This document shows positions 15,200-26,530 of a stretch of 64,000 bases of DNA, piece after piece. The notes under the pieces are model-generated. The model worked only from the letters and a program-made list of their open reading frames with translations. It ran no database searches and was not told the DNA's origin. Source of the DNA: Archilochus colubris (lineage: Eukaryota > Chordata > Aves > Apodiformes > Trochilidae); assembly GCA_023079485.1 (NCBI GenBank), contig CM041083.1, positions 61,881,810 through 61,945,809 of the forward strand. Direction: 5' to 3'. Numbering within the stretch: the stretch's first letter is position 1; each line of letters begins with the position of its first letter. A program made the translations under genes and the position numbers.

Positions 15200-15235
15200 A
15201 AAAAAAAAACCAAACCAAACCAAACCAAAACCAAC
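15200..15235 (+). repeat. (CCAAA)n simple repeat
   Basis: An A run is followed by several CCAAA units. It is the complement of the (GGTTT)n type seen again near 40.03 kb. Confidence 0.85.
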
Positions 15236-18200
15236 TTGTCTTTATGAATACTATGAACTATACTCCTTACAAGCTACTGAGAGAACATTTTTAATAACAG
15301 GAAGCATAGATTCAAGTACGACAATAGTTGTTAAATATTCTGAATTAGGCACCAAATTGCAAACCAGATGCTGTTCCTACACAGTCAGTTTTAACTCAGT
15401 TGTGAACTCCTCATATAAGTGCTCTGACTCTCTTAAAACTTGAATGCCAAAAGGCTGAGTTCTTCCTTGCTGGAAATACAGGACCAGGTTTCAGTGCAGT
15501 TTGGCATCCTGCATCTTGCTTTGTGATAAGAGTGGGTAAGACTCCAGTCCTGAGCAAGACTAAGATCCAAATCAAGCTGTGTTCATGTCTGGCCAACAGC
15601 CAAGCATTTATAAATGAATTATTTCACCAAGCCACCTGTTCCCCTTGCCTGACCCAAATTCCTACCTTTACTCTTAGAGGCTTGCTGATCCTTTTCAGTC
15701 ATCGTATCTGATCTTTACGACTTCCAGGAGCTGGTTTCCCTCCTCTAAGTATCCAAAACAGAAGTTAAAATACAACTGCTAACATCTCCTACCTGTCCCC
15801 CATGAGGCAGCAAATGACAAACAGCACTTCCCAGTTCACTCTGAGTACACCAACATTTCAATCCATGCAGAGTGATGTGAGGAGCCAAGGAAAAGCTGTT
15901 TGGTTCTGATAAACTTCCCAATGTGCATACTGATTGCATGGTATTGCTCTTTTTATATAACTCAGTTGAAATGTCCCCAGAAGTGACTGACTGAAGAGAA
16001 AGGTGATTTAATCTGGGAACTGAGGATGTCTTTTCTGCTACTTGGTTAAGTACAGTGTTGAATATTACTGTTAGCACAGGGAAACTGCTGTCTGTGTAGC
16101 TGGATTTAACTCAGCTGTACAGTGCAGGGGCAAACCTGGTGTGATTCAGGAGAGGGTGACAGGATATGGCATGATTGGGTAGATTATAGACCCTACTCTC
16201 ATCACTGGTCACAGGGACTGAGAGCACTATTTGACCTCACTAAGCATCAATTTTCCTGTCTGGAGTTAAGTTAAAAAAACCAACAAAAAAAGAAAACAGA
16301 AATGAAACAATAGTTCAAAAACCAAACAAACCAAAGTTTGATGTTTGCAAAACCTGATTTAGAAGTATCTTTTTCCTGTGCACATACTCAGCTACCCTGA
16401 TTTTAAAGCTCCCTTAAATGTTGTCTTACAAAGGATAATTTTAATGATGTGGCTGCTACAAAGCAGAGCTGAGAAGTCATCTGCTGTTTCATTTTTACCC
16501 CATGTTAAAACAATATTTCTAAGTATTTCTAGGATTTCCTCTTGTCAATGCAATACCTGGGCACATTATGGAAAGTCCAGTAAGCCACAGATGACCAGAT
16601 TTTGTACATTCACACAATGACAAAAGGGGTCTTCAATAAAGAAAAAAAAAAATCAGCTCCATATCTCATGGAGCAGCAAATCAACACTAATGAAGATGTA
16701 GGGTAAAGACTGGAAAAAAACCAAGATTATAAAGTACATAAACCATCATGGACAAAAGACAAATGCTGTACAAGAATGAGAGGCAGAAAATGAGAGGCTG
16801 CAGACAGAGCAGGAGTGAACCACAAGAGAGATACAGAAAACAGGAGTGGACCAATTTCAGTCTTAGTGAAAGCCTTGTGATGTTAATAGTTCTCACAGGG
16901 CTGTCCCAAAACCATAGATTTAGGACACTGGCCTGCTTTTCCTTTTAACTATTAAGTTAATTAAACTTTGATGGGGAAAGACAAGCAGAAACACAAATAC
17001 CACAGTTGCCAACTTATTATTTTAATACCAACCTCTGCAAAGAAGTGGAGTTCCCATTAAAACACTGATCTGCAATCTGGCTTAGTATCTTCCTGCTTAC
17101 TTCAGCTTTAGGCACCTGCCCTTGCTGAGATGCATTTTTCACCTTCTGACGAGTCACAACGACTTCCATCTGTAGCTGCTCTGTACTCAGGGACTGCTTT
17201 CACAGTCCTGTATGAAAAATTGATATTTTCTCCTATCATCATCTGCTGCTGGCAATGCAAGCAGCCCTGGGTACAGGGCACATTCTCTCTACCTGCCAGA
17301 TCAGTTCCACTAATTTAGGAATACACCCTCTCTCCTCACGCATGAAACAGGGTTGTTGAGTTCACAAGGAAACGAGGAAAGAAGGAGGGCTATGAAAGTC
17401 ACACCACAACAGTAAGAGAGTACAGCAGAAATGAATGCGTGCTTCTCAGTCTCCGCCACTATAAATTAAAATCATCCCCAAGGAAAAATGTATGGCACAG
17501 AATAGTATTGAATGACACATTATCCCCTCAGGTATCAGACAAATATGGGAGGGAAATCTATAGCAAAAGCAACTGTGCAGCATTCCTATGTAGCAGAGCC
17601 ATGAGAGATGCAGAAAAAAGCTGTGGATCAGATTTTATTGCAGTTGTTCATCTGCTGAACAAAACACCAATGTGAAAGCATGACAGAAAACAAGGTGCTG
17701 AGAAACACACATATTTCAGCTTGTTTGAAAAACTGTTCAAGAAGAAAGCTCTTCTTCTGAAACACCTCAATACAGCCAGAAAAACATATGCTCTTGCACA
17801 TATTTGCCTCCAACTGCCAATTGCACAATGTATATGAAGGTTGTCCAGGTGCAAATTTACTCAGTATATTATCTGCCTTTGAGAATGCTCCTCACTTTAC
17901 CATGATGAATGTTCACAAATTACTGTTTTATGCCAAATGTTATTTTCTCCACCACTGTTCTGCCCCTAGTTGCACTTTCAAGAAGCCCAGGTGTTCAGTC
18001 TGCCTGCTGTTGTGCATGCAAACTGAAAGAAAATCTACAGCGCAATACAGAAGGGAAGGGAAAATATTTTGCCTAAAATAAGGTGGAAAGATGGTAGCAA
18101 ATAATTTTTTTTTAATTCATTATAAAAGGCCTAATACAAACAGATGCAGGCCTTTAGTTTAAAATCTCATCAGTAAGCCCTAATTTTACATTCTTGAGCC

Positions 18201-19269
18201 TTAGACAGGAAGAACTTCGCAATAATAATGGCTGGATCACCCATTAACATGTCATTCAGTAATTTTTGATTTAGTACTAATCAAATATTTTCTAGAAAAT
18301 CTACAGGAAATTAACTTTTCCATGATGTAAAATGCAGTTGAACTCAGAGAAGTTCAATCCACGCGACTTATTCAATCAGAACCTTCAGATTAGAGAGGGA
18401 TTTCTTAGATGAAAGAGTGTAATTAAGAAAATAATTTAACGGTGGGGAGAAAATAAATTGAAATCAATTTAGATTTATTTTAGAAGTGTGTGAGTCCCCA
18501 GTGCTTAAAGATGACTATCATTGCTCTAAGGTTGGCTATTGGAGGAGGTATAAAATCTCATGTTTATCTACACTGGCTTGTGAGGATACAATGCAATTAT
18601 TGAGGGCAACTGGTGATAGAAGTTCCTGGCAGAAAAAAAAAAGAAAAAAACAACAACAATACCCATTCATCTACATTTTTCTTTGCACGCTGCCAAAGCT
18701 TCAATAATAGCACTAATTTCCCTTAAGATGATTTCGGCTGCTTATGTTTTCTGTGAGCTAATGCACAGGATTCATTTCCTCTTAGCAGAAGCAATCCTGC
18801 CATAATTTGATGAGCATGTCTTAACATCAGTACCTGTTTAAGCCATTCATCCCAACCTCCCTTTCCTCAGCATTCATTCCTATCCTCATGCCAACTTTTT
18901 TGGCAACAGAGGTAAAACAGTTTGTGGGAATGTACTGTGAACCAGACCGTGCAACCAATCTGGGTTAGAGGGACCATACACCCACTCCTCAGGGGTGTAC
19001 TTTTTAACTGAGATCAATTTTCTACCCTTGTGTGAGAGTATAATCAGTTGCCAGCTGAAACAGGGACAGGGGTGACAAAGGGAACTGCGGGGTTGCCTTA
19101 CTGAGAGAAGAGCACCCATCAAACTACACTTTCAGTAACATCAGGCCATCTCAAGCTTAATGACAAGAGAAAATGAAACTCAAGGAAGAAGTGAGGCTGC
19201 TGATGGTCACTCTTTCAGGTAGCCTGCTGTCTGAAACAGTGCTGCTGCTACTGGGTAACTCACAGCAGG

Positions 19270-20010
19270 TTGCTACTGGGATTTAACTCAGCACAGTGGG
19301 CACCCTCGGAGACCTTGTCATGTTCAAGGTCCTGTGCTGTCCACCTCCTTTCTTCCCTAGTCCGACCTCCTGTTCATAGCAGGGTCATCTCCAAGCTCAG
19401 ACTGTGTTCCCTAGGGCTGTATCCACTTGGGACTTGAAAACCCTCATGGAAGGACATCCACAGCCTCTCTGGTTGGCATTGCCTGTTCTCATGGGGAAAC
19501 AATTCTTCCTTAAATCCAGTCTGAACCTCTCTGCTTTTGGTTCTATCACATCCATGCACCACTGTGAAAAGCCTGGCTCCATCTTCTCAATAACCACCTT
19601 GTAGATATGGGCACCCCACTGCTGGGTGCCCCAAAACAACCTCTTTCCCAGGCTCCAAGAGCCCACATCCCTCACAAGGCAAGTGCTTCAGCTTTTGACC
19701 ATCTCCATGGGCCACTGCTGAACTCCATCCAGTTTATCCACGTCTTTCATGTATTAGGGGAGTCCAAAATGAGATGCTGCTTTCTAAATGGGGTCTGACA
19801 AGTACCAATTTCAAAGAGATAATTACTTCTCTCAAGCTACCAGCTCTGCTTCTGCTGTTCATAATATGGGATGCTGTTTCAGTGTCAGGGCTCACTGCTG
19901 GCCCATGTTCAGCTCACTGCCCTGTGGTATCCCTAGATCCTTTCTCACAGACCTGCTCCTCAACTAGTCAGTCCCCAGCCTCTAATAGCTGTAATAGCTT
20001 TGCAAGCTGC
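19270..20010 (-). mobile_element. Old CR1 fragment, about 0.74 kb
   Basis: The minus-strand translation between 19675 and 19397 contains ERFRLDLRKNCFPMRTGNAN and CPSMRVFKSQVDTALGN. These match the CR1 ORF2 C-terminus (RLDIRKNFF ... PSLEVFKARLDGALGN). The upstream part (19680-20010) fits the preceding ORF2 region in more diverged form, and the 3' end lies near 19270. The open frames overlapping this stretch are CR1 shadows, not genes. Confidence 0.8.
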
Positions 20011-21526
20011 TTCTTGATTTTGCTAAGGCATTCTGTGCAAGCAGACCTCCCCAAATGAATGGTTCAGAGCATCTTCAGACTCTTTCTGCTGCAGACCCAT
20101 GCTTATGAGGGAAGGACAGGGCTGTTCTGGATCCAGCTCCTGAATAACACATTCATCACTGAAGTTCTTAGATTTCCTTGTACATGCTCCTTTCAGCACG
20201 TAAGAGTTTCCCATACTGTTCTGCACTCTTCTCCTAACAAGGCCAGATGTGAAAGGGAAATGGGTAAAACCTCTTCCAATAGTGCCATATGCCTTAGAGA
20301 CAGAGGCAGTGTTGGCTGGGCTTTGGAGGAGACAGCACTGTAGAGACCATCTGAGTGCAGCCCCTCCCTCCAGCTCACTCACCCTTGTCCTGTCCTCATC
20401 AGAGCTGGATGCTGGCAACATGGCCCTTCTGAGTGACACAACAGGATCAGACACCAAGGACAAAGCGTTGAGATCAGGATGAGATGCTGAAAATGTTCAG
20501 CCTCATTCAACAGAAGCCCACAAATGCTGTAATGTGAAGGGGGGTTAAGATATACTGATATGGCATCAGATCACAGCTTTCTGATAATCTTTTTGGGACA
20601 CATTCATCTTTGGGGAGAATTCAGAACATCTCATTGGGATTTATGATCCACTTCACACATTTCCAAGCATCCTGTGATGCTGACAGGTGTGTAGAGCAGT
20701 TCCCATTTAATAGGGCTATATTTGGGTTAAGAAGTGTCCCCCACTTCTGCCTGCTTTTTGGGTCTAGAAAAGTCCCAGAAACTGCATGCTTCAACCATGG
20801 AAGAGGCAGAGATGTGACTCCATCAGCAGCCATGACAGAGGCTTCAGAAAACAGTGGCAGAATTGGAGAGGCAGTGCTGGGTCAGAAGGGAGAGGAGGGT
20901 GATGGAGCTTGACTTACCTGTATTAAGTTAATCCAGGGAAGAGCAGAACATAAAAGAAGATGCCAGAGAGACCTCCAGCTATGTTCTTCAAAAACCCTAT
21001 TCAGTCACAGACAAGAACTGTTTGTGGAAGCCCCATTACTAAAATGACTAAGCACTTCATAGTAATTGACAGAAAATCTCCATGAAGAAAAGAAAACAAG
21101 AAATTTTGAGCTGCTAAGTATAGGACTGCTCATAATCGCCTCGTTTCCAATAATTTACCAAGGGTAACTGAGTTCAAAGTAATGCAAACACCTAATTGCA
21201 TCTTCAACCTGGAAATCAGATGTGTAATCCAGGGGAAGAGTTTGTTTCCATAGAATTAAACACATAAAAGTGAAGAAGCCAAATGAGATATTGCCTAAAT
21301 TAGTCAGTCGGGGAGGGAGTCAAGGAGAGGGACTTGACAATCTACTCAGCTTCTATGTTCATGATCTGATACTCAAAGAGAAACCCCTGTTTAGGATTTC
21401 CCAGGCTTAATTGCCTTGCAGAGTTATACATCCAAGCTGACTTCCACCCCCATTTTACCATGACTGGGAGTGACTAAAATTTCTCCCCTTTCAAAACATT
21501 ACAGGCCATCAGTGCACAGTAGCTAA

Positions 21527-21625
21527 TCACAGAATCATAGAAGAGTTGAGATTTGAAGGGACCTCTTAGGATCATCTCGTCCAGTGCCCCAGTTCAAGCA
21601 GGGATAGTTACAGCATGTAGCTCAA
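21527..21625 (-). mobile_element. CR1 3'-end fragment
   Basis: 'cacagaatcatagaagagtt' followed by 'gaagggacctcttaggatca' is the reverse complement of a CR1 tail. It is about 100 bp and strongly 5'-truncated. Confidence 0.85.
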
Positions 21626-22663
21626 GCAAGAAGATCCATTTGAAGCTATTTTACACTTCATTAAAAGAATGAAAACTAACAACAAAACATTACCTTACAG
21701 CAAGTGCAATGTGAACACATACGACCACAAAAACTAAAACCACTGGAAAATGGCTTACATGAAACGTGCTGGTCATTAAACTCCCACCTCGACAAGACAG
21801 GGAAAACAGGCTACCTTCAATCCCATGACTAATAGCAATGAGTCTTATTCTCTGCATTCTTATAGGCTGCAAGTTAAAAGGCACATCTGCAAAAATAACT
21901 TTCTGAACAGGGGCCCTAACACTATAGTGTTTTCACCACAGTGCCAAAATAGTTTGAGACATAACTGACTGAGGTAAAGAAATACAATTTTCAGAGTGAA
22001 AAGAAAACAATAGCATGAAAATTCATAAAGCTTTACACTTAATTATGTTTCCCTTAACACTACAATCTTGTCTAGCATCAGGACCACAAGTACTCCATCT
22101 CGTAACACTGAAAGCTGTTGAAGTCAACAAAACAGAACACACCTTTTCACATTCCTCACATTCAGTTCATTTTTTCAAATATAACATTGGTACCTGGTAG
22201 ATATCTCAAGTTTTTCCTGGACGGCTTATATGAGTAGTAAGTGCTCTAATTTGGAAGAAGAAGTCCTTATTCAGTTACTGATTAAATTTTCAAAGTTTTT
22301 ATAATGTAAATCAATCTCTTAGACTAAAGCATCGAAGTCTTATGCTAAAGCAGAGACCTCTGAATACAGCACAAGAAACATCAGAGGTTACTAAAACAAT
22401 TCACATTGCATGGTAGATAGCATATATCCTGTATACAAGTATTAATATTTAATGTAATGTATTGCAATTTGCTTTTACTTCAACATCCTATAATAGCCTT
22501 ACTTTCTCATCTCACTCTCCAACAATGGGAATTATCATACAGCTGAGGCTCTATATTGCAATCTGTGTGGAAAAGGCCCTGCTGTAGTTCACTGGAGGAG
22601 CATGAGAGAAGACTTTGGATGCTAGACTGCAAAGCTATGTTTGAGTAGTTGAAGATCTTACAG

Positions 22664-22800
22664 ACCTCATGGAATTGTTCTGGTTAAAAAGACCTTTAAG
22701 ATCATCTAGTCCAACCATTAGCCTAACTACTGGGTCTAGTGCTAAACCTAAGCACCACATCTACATGTCTTTTAAATATCTCCAGAGATGGTGATTCTGT
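22664..22800 (-). mobile_element. CR1 3'-end fragment
   Basis: 'gacctttaagatcatctagt' followed by 'ccaacc', and later 'tttaaatatctccagagatg', match the antisense of the CR1 3' region. It lies in BICD1 intron 1. Confidence 0.85.
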
Positions 22801-24035
22801 TTGTTGAGAAAGTACAATGAGTTCCTAACGAAAGAACAAGGGAATTTAATAATTAAAGTTAAAGAACAAGGACTTGTCTCCAAAAAAAAAATTGATCCCA
22901 GTAATTGAATCTGTTCGGAGCAGGTCCATAGAAAGAGAGGTAATAGACCTAAGCGTAATCCTGCTCACACTCTTGCATCTGCTGTTCCTCATGAAGGGAC
23001 AAACTCTTTCAGCACAAACCTTAGGCTTAATTTCTTTACCCTAACGACTTCATAGAGGCTGCAGATGCAGCAAGGTAAGAGCATAAGCACAGATCCTCAC
23101 TAGCAGACTGGGAGTCTGCTGAGCTCCTCTTAGTTAGCTGTGGCTTTTTGATGGCCCACCTTGCAGACCAGACTCTGGCTGTCATACAGGACATCCTCTG
23201 CAGGGCCTGATGGAGGCAACACACAAAAGACTCTTCTCCACACATTTTGGAGGAAGCCTTAATAAAAGAATCTGTCTTTGGTCTTCTTCTGGCACCTTGA
23301 GAGCTTTCAGACAGTCTCCTACAGCCCCAATTCTATAACTTCCAGTCTCCACAAGGCTGTTTGCCCAAACTGCCTAATTTTGCCTCACTGATGTCATCGG
23401 GGGACATTTGCTTATGTCTCACTGTTACAAGTCTGATCTGTGCTCAGGGAACAGTCATAATGGAGGAGGGAACAGACAAGCTTAGAAAATAGATTACAGT
23501 GACAGGATACCAGCAAATTCTTTTTTGCAGGGCTTCATGTGCAGTAAGAATCAGAGTGGTTTCCCATACACAGGTTAGAAGCAAGAACAAAACCTCTTGC
23601 AGCCTGTGTGGGGGATGGAAATGCCCTACCTGCAGCTATGGGGAACTCTGGAACTGAGAACTCTGGAGACCTGAAAGAGTCTGAAGAGCTCTGAAACTGG
23701 CTTGGCATCAGGAAAGCTACAGGATTTATCCGCTTCATGGACATTTTCAGTGTCCATGCTGTGGCTGGCACAGCATGAAGGCATGGCCCCATGGGAGACA
23801 TTCTGGACTGCAGAGCATGCACTATCCTTTTATCTGTGGCCATGCAGATCCATGTGTTCTTTTGGTTTCTCATCAGTCTTCTCTTGGACATCATTGCAAT
23901 GGGAAAACAGGTAGCTCTGCTTATCTCTTTCCTTGTTTTTTTTTTTTCCCCCTAGAAATTGCATTGCACTTTTCCCTCTTTAATTCTGCTCCTGCTAGGT
24001 CATTTCAAATAGCACTGCCTTCATGGTAGTGCAAG

Positions 24036-24122
24036 CTATCCCTGTATCTGTGATTACTGATTTCAAAGTCCTACCTCTGTATCTCTATCCCTGAATCTGT
24101 GATTACTGATTTCAAAGTCCTA
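24036..24122 (+). repeat. Tandem duplication, 38-bp copies with 49-bp period
   Basis: The segment beginning 'ctatccctg' and ending 'ttcaaagtccta' occurs at 24036-24073 and again at 24085-24122, with one base difference (gta versus gaa) and an 11-bp linker. It is a recent local duplication with no known function. Confidence 0.9.
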
Positions 24123-25069
24123 AGCCAACTGCAAAGGCTCAGGGCTTGGGGGGAGAGGAAGACGAGAGATCAAGTTTAAAAAGATCAATAGGTTTTACTA
24201 AAAAAGAGCTTTATTCTTCTTATTTGAAATACATTTTTTTCAACTCTTCTGGACACTGAACCAAGTCTGTGGCATAACTCATTTAACTGCAAGTAAAATG
24301 AAACCTTTATTTTATTAAAAATCTTTCTAAAAGCACATCATTTAGTATTCTAAGGGATACATTAATATATAACCTAAATTTATTAAGTGGCTACCCTCAA
24401 TAAGGAATATATCCATGATTTCTAACTGGACAGAATTTCTGCACATTACATATAACGATATATTTCTGTAGAACAAAAAGATACCTTTGAAATTTGGCAG
24501 ACTATCTGTCTGATACTTCATCTCCTCTTTTCAAAAGATGTAAATTAGTACACTCCAAGACAGTATAAAACCACCACAAAATGTAGAGACACAAGTGCTG
24601 CATATGTGAGTACACACAGCCCTTCAGTAGCTCCTGGGTATGTGCACGGTTATCGGTCTCAAGTTACTTGCACATAGGAAGAGTGGTGATATTTCAGAGT
24701 CACGTTCAGCAAAGCTGAAAGGCAAGGTGTAGCACTCCCCTGCTTTATACTATCGATGTTGCCAAAACTCATTTGAAAGATAAACCAAAAACACTTCCCC
24801 GATCAAATATTTTATCTTTTCAGCATGACGCATAAGTTTCACTTCCACTGATGAAGGGTGACCTCAGAAGTACTGGATGGCTACTTCATCCCCCCTCAAT
24901 GGCAGCGATTCCCCTTGACTGGTAGCATCGAGCAGGTCTATAAATAACTTCCAAAGGAATCGTCTCTCTCCCCACGCACTGCAGGCAACTGTCTACATAG
25001 ATCCTGACTCCTTATATACTAGGTTTGCTCAGCACACATCCTTTGGGCTTTTTTATTTCCTCTTCCTCC

Positions 25070-25096
25070 AAAAAAAAAAAAAAAAAAAAAAAAAAA
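25070..25096 (+). repeat. Poly(A) run (27 nt) downstream of BICD1 exon 1
   Basis: This pure A run (a U run in the BICD1 pre-mRNA) lies 0.4 kb inside intron 1 at the edge of the CpG island. No retroposed sequence was recognised beside it. Confidence 0.9.
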
Positions 25097-25179
25097 GCAG
25101 CCTTGGAGGATGTAAGGTATGTCTGAAGGCATCCTCCAGTGCTGCAAATCCCTGTCACCAGAAGTTGTGGCTCCCGGTG

Positions 25180-26530
25180 GCCGGGGCTGGAGAACGGCCC
25201 CGACTCTAGGGACATTCCCAGGACAAGGGGGTTGCAATCTTGTGTAATCCGTCCTTAAAACCCGCGGTCCCGGTTGATCCTCCGGTCCCGGGAAACCCCT
25301 CCTCCCTACCCCACGAATCCCCGCAGCCACTCCAGGGCCCGGACATCTTTGCTCGCCCACCTGCAGGGGGCTTCCCCGAGGCTCCGGGGAGGGACACTCG
25401 TGGGGCGACCCCGCACCTCCCCGAACCCGTCAGAGCTGCACATCCCCGCGCGGTGCGGGGCAGCGGGGACAGACAAAAGCTTGGGTTCTCTCACCTCCTT
25501 CAGCTGCTCCAGCTCCTGCTTGAGGCCGTCATACTCCGCCTCCAGCTCGTCGTATTGCTGCTTGAGGGTGAGCTTCTCCTCCAGCACCACCAGCCCATAC
25601 TCCGCTGCCTGGATCTTCTCGTGGGTCGTCTCGGAGAGCTCCCGGGTCAGCCGCTCGATCTCGCTCTTGTAATGGTCCGCGCCCTGCAGCACCTCCTCCG
25701 CAGCCATAGCCCCGCCGGCACTACCGCGCCGCCGCGCCGCCGAACCAGCCGGGGGGCGGGCGCGGCCGAGGGGCGGCACCGGCACCGGCACCGCCGCCGC
25801 CGGCCTGCGGATACTGATGGGGATGGGGCCGGGGCCGCCTGCGGCAGCCGCCGCCGAGCGCGGGGGGCGGGCTGGGGCCGGGGCCGCCCCGACGCAGCCG
25901 CGATCCCCCCGCCTTCCTCCCTTTGCTCCCCCCGCCCCGGCCGCCCAGGAGGCAGCGGGGCCGTCCTCGCCTGCCCCGGCCCTGCGGCAGCCCCGGCTGC
26001 CGGCGGCGGCTGGGCCAGGCGAGCCCCCGCTGCACCGGGAGGCGGCGGCGCGCTGGGAGGCCGGGGCGGCGAGCGGGACGACCGGGAGCGCGCCTTGATG
26101 CGGCGGCTCCCGGGGAGATGCTGCTGCGGGCGCCCGCCTCTTCCCGAGCAGCCGGCACCTCCGCCTCCCTTCCCCTCGGTCCCTCCCCTGCGCTCTTTAA
26201 GATGACAGCGTCCTCAGGTTTGGCATTCCCCGCCGGGGGAAGAGGGAGAGCAGCGTCAAAGCGCAGGAGCGCTTTGGGGCATGAGCGAGAGCGGCCGGAG
26301 GGATGACTGCAGCCAGAGCCCGGCTCTCCTCACGCCGGGATGCAGTCGCTCATCCCGCTGCAGGGCTGCGTGTGCGGGGCTGCTGCTGCTGCTCCCGCCA
26401 CCCCGCGTCCCCCTCCCCTGCGGAGCTCCGGGCAGGCGAGCGGGGCTGGGCAGCCCTGCTGAGGCTTTAGCGCCTCTTGGTTTTTCTCATCATGCTGCAG
26501 CTGAGGCCGCTTTTAGCAGCGGCGGTGCTA
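25180..26530 (-). promoter_or_regulatory. BICD1: CpG-island promoter and 5' leader of BICD1
   Basis: This is the only strongly G+C- and CpG-rich block in the window. It covers BICD1 exon 1 and about 0.8 kb upstream of its ATG. GC-box-like GGGGCGG motifs lie just upstream of the start codon (around 25751-25780). No convincing TATA box is visible in the minus orientation, as is common for broad CpG-island promoters. The transcription start cannot be placed from sequence. The island continues well upstream of the ATG, so divergent (plus-strand) transcription is possible, but no plus-strand exon is supported. Long plus-strand open frames here are by-products of the high G+C content. Confidence 0.8.
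25495..25707 (-). CDS. BICD1: BICD1 coding exon 1 (N-terminal 71 codons)
   Basis: BICD1 is a coiled-coil adaptor that links dynein-dynactin to Rab6 vesicles and other cargo on microtubules. The exon encodes [20 protein letters not shown] and continues to ...LEQLKE. This is the start of the first coiled coil, where the family binds dynein/dynactin, with the conserved [12 protein letters not shown] stretch at residues 34-45. The start is the first in-frame ATG, with G at -3 and +4, and it agrees with the known BICD1 N-terminus. BICD2 differs here (it begins differently and has LAVLEEKHQLK), so BICD1 is preferred. The exon ends at GAG followed by a GTGAG donor (25494 downward), phase 0, as in the mammalian gene. 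Later exons are not in the window; the usual second-exon peptide (AFGQSF...) is absent. The rest of the protein (over 900 residues) therefore lies beyond position 1. The family identity is from memory of the proteins; the start and splice site are read directly. Confidence 0.95.

Larger units (their letters stand above)
1..25494 (-). other. BICD1: BICD1 intron 1 (partial, at least 25.5 kb)
   Basis: The intron starts at the GTGAG donor next to coding exon 1 and runs to the left edge with no later BICD1 exon seen. A very long first intron is usual for this gene. It is A/T-rich non-coding DNA with scattered old CR1 fragments and simple repeats, listed separately. None of the open frames in it has a recognisable domain; they are short and overlap on both strands. 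In the unlisted stretches (roughly 1-1100, 2500-7600, 8600-19250, 20050-21500 and 22800-25000) I see no gene, RNA gene or clear mobile element. Confidence 0.85.

Noticed and set aside
20023..20463. 146-codon minus-strand frame next to the CR1 at 19.3-20.0 kb
   Set aside because: It overlaps plus-strand frames of similar length, has no recognised domain, and partly adjoins CR1 sequence. It is treated as chance.
23535..23894. 119-codon minus-strand frame as a BICD1 exon
   Set aside because: There is no similarity to any BICD1 segment, no coiled-coil pattern and no matching splice sites.
25495..25707. BICD2 instead of BICD1
   Set aside because: The sequence has the BICD1-type start and the [21 protein letters not shown] stretch. 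BICD2 differs at several of these positions, and the neighbour RESF1 fits the BICD1 locus.
25708..25791. 28-codon N-terminal extension of BICD1
   Set aside because: The supposed upstream start is a GTG, not ATG, and BICD1 proteins begin at the conserved MAAEE. The ATG at 25707 has a good context.
25240..26205. 321-codon plus-strand open frame
   Set aside because: It lies across the CpG island and antisense to BICD1 exon 1. Its Pro/Arg/Ala/Gly-rich translation is what stop-poor G+C-rich DNA gives by chance.
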